A stretch of DNA of 64,000 nucleotides, taken from assembly GCF_002849895.1 (NCBI RefSeq), contig NZ_CP018867.1, positions 186,001 through 250,000 on the forward strand. The letters are read 5' to 3'. The position numbers and the translations under genes were made by a program. The first letter of the stretch is position 1. The number at the start of each line of letters is the position of its first letter. Below are positions 60,937 through 64,000 of this stretch, in pieces. The notes beneath the pieces are model-generated. The model was not told the DNA's origin. It saw nothing but the letters and a program-made list of their open reading frames with translations, and searched no databases. The DNA comes from Companilactobacillus alimentarius DSM 20249. Lineage in GTDB: Bacteria > Bacillota > Bacilli > Lactobacillales > Lactobacillaceae.

Positions 60937-61080
60937 ATGAAAACTCTTAAATCAGTCTTTAAATTCATGGCAATAAGTACGGTAGTAGTTGGTGGTGTTT
61001 TAGTTGGAGGAACCATTTTAACCGCCAAAGGAATTGATAAAGCAGGCAATAGCTTGAAGGAAAAAATTCATAATAGCTAA
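60937..61080 (+). CDS. 47-residue membrane or secreted protein
   Basis: ATG 60937 follows an ACGAGGTGG SD. The product starts with a basic MKTLKSVFKFM, then one hydrophobic segment (AISTVVVGGVLVGGTILTA) and a polar tail (KGIDKAGNSLKEKIHNS). It fits a single-helix membrane protein, or a signal-anchored peptide. It lies between ackA and a terminator as a separate unit. No family was recognised; the SD and terminator support a real gene. Confidence 0.6.
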   Translation: MKTLKSVFKFMAISTVVVGGVLVGGTILTAKGIDKAGNSLKEKIHNS

Positions 61081-61083
61081 TCA

Positions 61084-61131
61084 AAAGACCGCTATAACAA
61101 TCATTAGGTGTGATTGCTACAGCGGTCTTTT
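61084..61131. terminator. Bidirectional terminator
   Basis: AAAGACCGCT pairs with AGCGGTCTTT, with inner CAATCA/TGATTG pairing. It sits between the 47-residue gene and the convergent membrane-protein locus. Confidence 0.87.
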
Positions 61132-61150
61132 ATTGGATTCTGTTTTAAAA

Positions 61151-62054
61151 TTATTCAGTAACTTTTATAGGTGAGAAGTATTTCTTTAAAATTACAATAG
61201 TACCAAGGAAAAAAGTTGTGGCTAGTATTGCTGTAACAGGGAGCATGTGAAACATATTTTCTGGCAGAACTAAGGCTAATAATGGAAAGGCAAAGGCTGC
61301 CGGAAGTTTGATTCTAAGCAATTGTAATAGGACAAAGACTAATGGTAAGGCGATAATAGCGCTCAATAACCAGGAACTAAGGAATGTGTGCACCAAAACT
61401 CCGATACTAGCGGCCCCTACAAGGGCTAGAAAATGTTTACTAGCCATTTTTAAGCTATATTCAGGTTTCTTGTAGGACTTCAAAGAAAACTACCATTACA
61501 GGAGGGATAGCGGCCATCTGTGAAAAGCCAAAGAACCAGACTGCTCCTACCCAGACAAGAGCCATAATGGCAAAAATTATCATATGATGTTTTTTCATAA
61601 TAGAACTTGGTGTTGTATTTTTATAGTTCCCTTGTAAGAAGACCCCACAGGTTAAAACAAGTGTGAAAAGTAAAATTGCAACGATAAATGACCAATGGGT
61701 AGCGTTGATAATAATAGGTAATAAGCCGGTTGCAAATGAAGGAGCAAGGTTAGAATGGAGAACGCGCAACAAAATTAACATTAATAGTAAACCAAGCAAA
61801 ACCTTTTGGGCATATGAAATTGTTAGTTGGTTAACTAAGAAACCAATTATTGCCGTGCCAGAAGGTGCTAAAAATATTTTTAGTGGCTGATTTATCCAAG
61901 TTCCGTTTTGATATATCCAGGTGCCAGCAGTCAAAGCTCCAATTTCTGGCAAAATAATTTCCATATCATTCAACATCGTGGCACTAGCCACCATGATAAT
62001 AATAAATGAAAACCCTATAAGATAATTTTTCTTCTCAGTAGTACTTAAATGCAT
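61151..62054 (-). pseudogene. Integral membrane protein split by a probable frameshift
   Basis: Two overlapping minus-strand frames (62054-61461, 197 residues; 61483-61151, 110 residues) look like one protein of about 300 residues. The first ends with MAAIPPVMVVFFEVLQET and the second continues PEYSLKMASKHFLALVGA and later LLQLLRIKLPAAFAFPLLAL. The PP-x-VVFFE, then LR-x-PAAFA pattern is shared by a family of bacterial permease-like membrane proteins related to HPP proteins, as I recall. The shift would fall near 61464-61470 (CAAGAAACC). The second frame has only a TTG start and no SD. Translational coupling of two genuine genes is the alternative. Function is unknown. Confidence 0.6.
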
Positions 62055-62360
62055 GTGTTAGTTCACCTTTCTTTAATAATAATTGCATGTAAATTTGTTG
62101 AATGTTTTCAGCAAAACTAGATAAGTCTAACACAGAAATATAACTTTTGAAAATATTTAATATATATTATAGGAATATAAGTAACTGAAATAATTTTTCT
62201 TATAGTTGATAAATATGAATTTGGTATAAAGGTTTACATTTTGGATAGTAGTGTATATTTAGCCATAAAAAGCCTTTAGAATAGGATTTGGGTAAGGAGG
62301 AAGTGAAGATGTAATTACTTAGTTGATAATATTATGATGATGAAAAAGGGGAAATTTATT
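62055..62360 (+). promoter_or_regulatory. Promoter and SD region before the 97-residue gene
   Basis: TTTACA (62233-62238) and TATATT (62254-62259) form a candidate promoter with a 15-base spacer. AAGGAGG (62294-62300) is a strong SD followed by ATG-TAA (62309-62314), a start codon immediately followed by stop. A second SD (AAGGGG) serves ATG 62361. No other gene is seen here. Confidence 0.5.
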
Positions 62361-62654
62361 ATGGATGAATGCAAGGAAAAGAACTTAACGAGAACTTACA
62401 ATATGGATGACATTGATGATCTTTTATGTGAATTGGATGATTCAAAAATTCGGATCAATGCGTTGATGGATTATAACTTGAAAATAAAACGCGTAGACGA
62501 TGAACAAATGAATAAGGATCTACTTTCACATGAGTATAAAAGATTAAGCCCAATCATTGAGCTTTTGAATACTGAGATATTTGAATCAATCGATAAATCC
62601 ATTAAAATTCTTGAGGCTGGTTCCAAAACAGAAAAAGAACTAAATGAAAATTAG
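62361..62654 (+). CDS. Small helical protein, unknown
   Basis: The 97-residue soluble protein is acidic and predicted to be mostly helical (DDIDDLLCELDDSKIRINAL, then LLNTEIFESIDKSIKIL). It has two cysteines (DEC, LLC) and no membrane segment. ATG 62361 follows AAGGGGAAATTTATT; an in-frame upstream ATG at 62334 has no better SD. No family was recognised. It is a separate unit upstream of a tRNA gene. Confidence 0.65.
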   Translation: MDECKEKNLTRTYNMDDIDDLLCELDDSKIRINALMDYNLKIKRVDDEQMNKDLLSHEYKRLSPIIELLNTEIFESIDKSIKILEAGSKTEKELNEN

Positions 62655-62756
62655 CTTTTTTAGGTCCACCTTGACCGCAAAAAGTTAAGATGCTCCTTTT
62701 TTTGTTAAAAAAATGGTGAAAATAATAGTAAATTGGAGCTGAATACCTATTTGCTA

Positions 62757-62783
62757 TTGACATTGGAGTGTTTTTTTTATAAC
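62757..62783 (+). promoter_or_regulatory. Promoter of the tRNA gene
   Basis: TTGACA at 62757-62762 and TATAAC at 62778-62783 are separated by 15 bases, which is short, but both boxes are close to consensus. Confidence 0.5.
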
Positions 62784-62796
62784 ATTTTATTGTTAA

Positions 62797-62868
62797 TGGG
62801 CATTCGCCAAATGGTAAGGCAGCGGACTCTGAATCCGCAATTTATTGGTTCGAACCCAATATGCCCAA
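62797..62868 (+). tRNA. tRNA-Gln (anticodon CTG)
   Basis: A complete cloverleaf is present. The acceptor stem TGGGCAT pairs with ATGCCCA, giving the U1-A72 pair typical of tRNA-Gln. The anticodon stem GCGGA/TCCGC encloses loop CTCTGAA with anticodon CTG, and the T-arm is TTGGTTCGAACCCAA. No CCA is encoded. It reads CAG codons. Confidence 0.93.
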
Positions 62869-62904
62869 TAAATTGAATAGAAATTGTTAATATTATGATT
62901 AGAT

Positions 62905-62937
62905 AGTCATCACATTACTTAGGTGGTGGCTTTTTTT
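62905..62937 (+). terminator. Terminator of the tRNA gene
   Basis: AGTCATCAC pairs with GTGGTGGCT (two wobbles), followed by seven T residues. Confidence 0.78.
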
Positions 62938-63059
62938 GTATTATTAATATTTTTTGTAGTTTTCTTTTTTAAAGTAATTTTTAAGGATTCTTTAAAAAAT
63001 GGGTTTTATAATTTAAGTATTATAAAATAAAGATATAAGTAAGAAAGCAGGTGTAGCAA

Positions 63060-63191
63060 TTGACAAGAATTGACAGAGTACACCAAAGAAGAAAAGAACA
63101 ACGTTTAAACCGTAATTTAATGATCATTAAGGTGTTTATCTTAGTTACTGTCGTTTACTTTATTTGTCAAGCTGTTTTAACGATCAACTAA
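63060..63191 (+). CDS. 43-residue basic single-helix membrane protein
   Basis: TTG 63060 follows an AGCAGGTG SD. The N-terminal half is very basic (RIDRVHQRRKEQRLNRN) and the C-terminal half is one hydrophobic helix (IIKVFILVTVVYFICQAVL). The shape is like small membrane-associated accessory proteins of low-GC Gram-positives. A TATAAT-like region (63006-63011) lies upstream. The CsbD-type gene follows 86 bases later. No family was recognised. Confidence 0.6.
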   Translation: MTRIDRVHQRRKEQRLNRNLMIIKVFILVTVVYFICQAVLTIN

Positions 63192-63277
63192 ACAGAGGGC
63201 TAATATCTTGTTCAAGTAAGCAGTAATTTGCTAATCTCTATATATAAACAAATTATTTATATGAGAGGAGTTTTATT

Positions 63278-63466
63278 ATGAGTATTGAAAGCAAGAAAGA
63301 TATGATCAAGGGTAAAACAAATCAAGCTGTAGGTAAGGCCACTGGCAATGACAAGCAAGAGGCAAAAGGTAAAGCTCAAGAAGCTATGGGTAAGGCTAAG
63401 GATAAAGTTGATGAAACTGTTGACAAGGCTGCCCATAAAGTTAATGAAAAAACTGATAATAATTAA
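63278..63466 (+). CDS. CsbD-family stress protein
   Basis: The 62-residue protein matches the CsbD family of small, charged, stress-associated proteins. It has repeats of the type KGKTNQAVGKATG and KGKAQEAMGKAKDK, with KVDETVDKAAHK near the end, and is mostly Lys, Ala, Asp and Gly. There is no membrane segment. Homologues are induced by general stress; the molecular role is unknown. GAGAGGAG precedes ATG 63278. A strong terminator follows. Confidence 0.88.
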   Translation: MSIESKKDMIKGKTNQAVGKATGNDKQEAKGKAQEAMGKAKDKVDETVDKAAHKVNEKTDNN

Positions 63467-63475
63467 GACAAATTA

Positions 63476-63528
63476 AAACTGCTCGATTTAAAAATATTTA
63501 GTTATTTTTAAATCGGGTAGTTTTTTTG
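63476..63528 (+). terminator. Terminator of the CsbD gene
   Basis: AAACTGCTCGATTTAAAAATA pairs with its near-complement ending GTAGTTT, followed by T residues. The left arm runs 63476-63496 and the right arm 63502-63524. Confidence 0.85.
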
Positions 63529-63587
63529 TTTGGTAGATTGTAAGATTAAATAGAATTCTACCCAGACGAAAAATTTGGATAGAAAAA

Positions 63588-63648
63588 GGGCAATGGACCC
63601 GGTATTGTTTTAAGTGACAAAACTATAAACAATAGGAGTCCATTACCC
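63588..63648 (+). repeat. Inverted repeat over the transposase start
   Basis: GGGCAATGGAC (63588-63598) pairs with GTCCATTACCC (63638-63648), with one mismatch, and TATTGTTT (63603-63610) pairs with AAACAATA (63627-63634). The SD TAGGAG lies in the 3' arm next to the ATG at 63649, so the hairpin would hide it in long transcripts. Confidence 0.7.
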
Positions 63649-64000
63649 ATGAGTCACATTTTAACATTATCGGATAGAACTGTCATCCAAACGCTGCTTA
63701 AGGTTGGTTACTCACAAAAACAAATTGCTGAAGAAGTTGGTGTAGTTCCTTCAACCATCAACTATGAACTAAAGCGCTGTCCTAAGGGATACTATGACGC
63801 TGATCAAGCTCAGGAAAACTGCGAAAAGAAGCTAACTCACCGGGGGCGGAAAACTCTTCTAACAGAGAATTTAAGAGAATTCGTCCGTGGGATCATTCTC
63901 GAACAGCGGTGGAGTTTTGAAGTCATCGCGCATATTCTCCAAATGCCATTCAAAACCCTCTATAACTGGCTGGACAAGGGCTGGTTGGACATCAAACGCG
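63649..64000 (+). mobile_element. IS30-family transposase, 5' part (runs off the window)
   Basis: The frame from ATG 63649 runs open to the window end (117 codons). It begins SHILTLSDRTVIQTLLKVGY and has the N-terminal helix-turn-helix YSQKQIAEEVGVVPSTINYE, KGYYDADQAQENCEKKL, and RWSFEVIAHIL with the LYNWLDKG motif, all characteristic of IS30 transposases. The catalytic DDE residues would lie beyond the edge. TAGGAG precedes the ATG. G+C is visibly higher than in the neighbours, suggesting transfer. Whether the copy is complete is unknown. Confidence 0.88.

Noticed and set aside
1..64000. CRISPR array, prophage, rRNA operon, or secondary-metabolite cluster
   Set aside because: I looked for regularly spaced repeats, phage structural genes, rRNA and NRPS/PKS or RiPP modules and saw none. 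The only short tandem repeat is the two-copy 11-mer at 23655.

Overview
The window is low-GC Firmicutes DNA (roughly one third G+C) with strong AAGGAGG-type ribosome binding sites, frequent TTG starts, CcpA (cre) operators, a T-box, WxL and SLAP-like surface proteins, C69 dipeptidase and a FMN lactate oxidase. This fits a heterotroph of the Lactobacillaceae, and the gene set recalls Companilactobacillus-type lactobacilli. The genus is inference; no rRNA is present to settle it.

Layout. 1-12 kb holds sugar uptake: a fused PTS IIABC permease, a debris zone (nonsense-mutated secreted protein, small membrane protein, decayed transposase), then an alpha-mannoside locus with a GntR/UTRA regulator divergent from PTS EIIC, GH38 and GH125 alpha-mannosidases and a GH3 glycosidase broken at a 7-A run. 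12-14 kb has small membrane and SLAP-like repeat surface proteins. 14-19 kb is a gluconate regulon (RpiR regulator, 6-phosphogluconate dehydrogenase, gluconokinase, GntP permease). 19-24 kb has a LysM protein, a TetR-controlled small membrane protein, a C69 dipeptidase and a broken DUF915 hydrolase. 24-31 kb has an ACT protein, oxidoreductases, a YczE-like membrane protein, a MarR/GNAT/B3-4 operon and an NrtR-NiaP niacin pair. 31-37 kb has a minimal WxL locus, SMR pump, orphan ABC-2 permease, secreted nuclease and AzlCD. 36-50 kb is redox, efflux and metabolism: alcohol dehydrogenase, FAH-family hydrolase, OYE reductase, PadR-controlled MFS pump, CPA2 antiporter, lactate oxidase, heterodimeric ABC exporter, DUF3737 and a PatB-type lyase. 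50-64 kb has an alpha/beta hydrolase, T-box controlled asnS, a MerR-VOC-quinone reductase module, a compatible-solute ABC transporter, SemiSWEET, ackA, a split membrane protein, tRNA-Gln, CsbD and the start of an IS30-type insertion sequence.

How it works together. Much of the window is catabolic and carries cre or cre-like sites, so carbon catabolite repression probably coordinates the PTS gene, mannoside locus and gluconate genes. Several regulators sit beside clear inverted-repeat operators: GntR at 4088, RpiR at 14753, TetR at 20878, MarR at 27587, PadR twice at 40131 and 40166, and MerR at 53687 and 54437. These give testable local regulons.

Five genes look disrupted (secreted peptide, transposase, GH3, DUF915 hydrolase, split membrane protein). 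Two of these lesions are small indels and two are in-frame stops, so either gene decay or read errors could explain some of them. I found no CRISPR array, prophage or clear defence system. The most interesting items are the GH3 frameshift, the PTS-linked alpha-mannosidase locus, the duplicated MerR operator, the dispersed GGGACATAAT-plus-terminator element and the hairpin over the IS30 transposase start.
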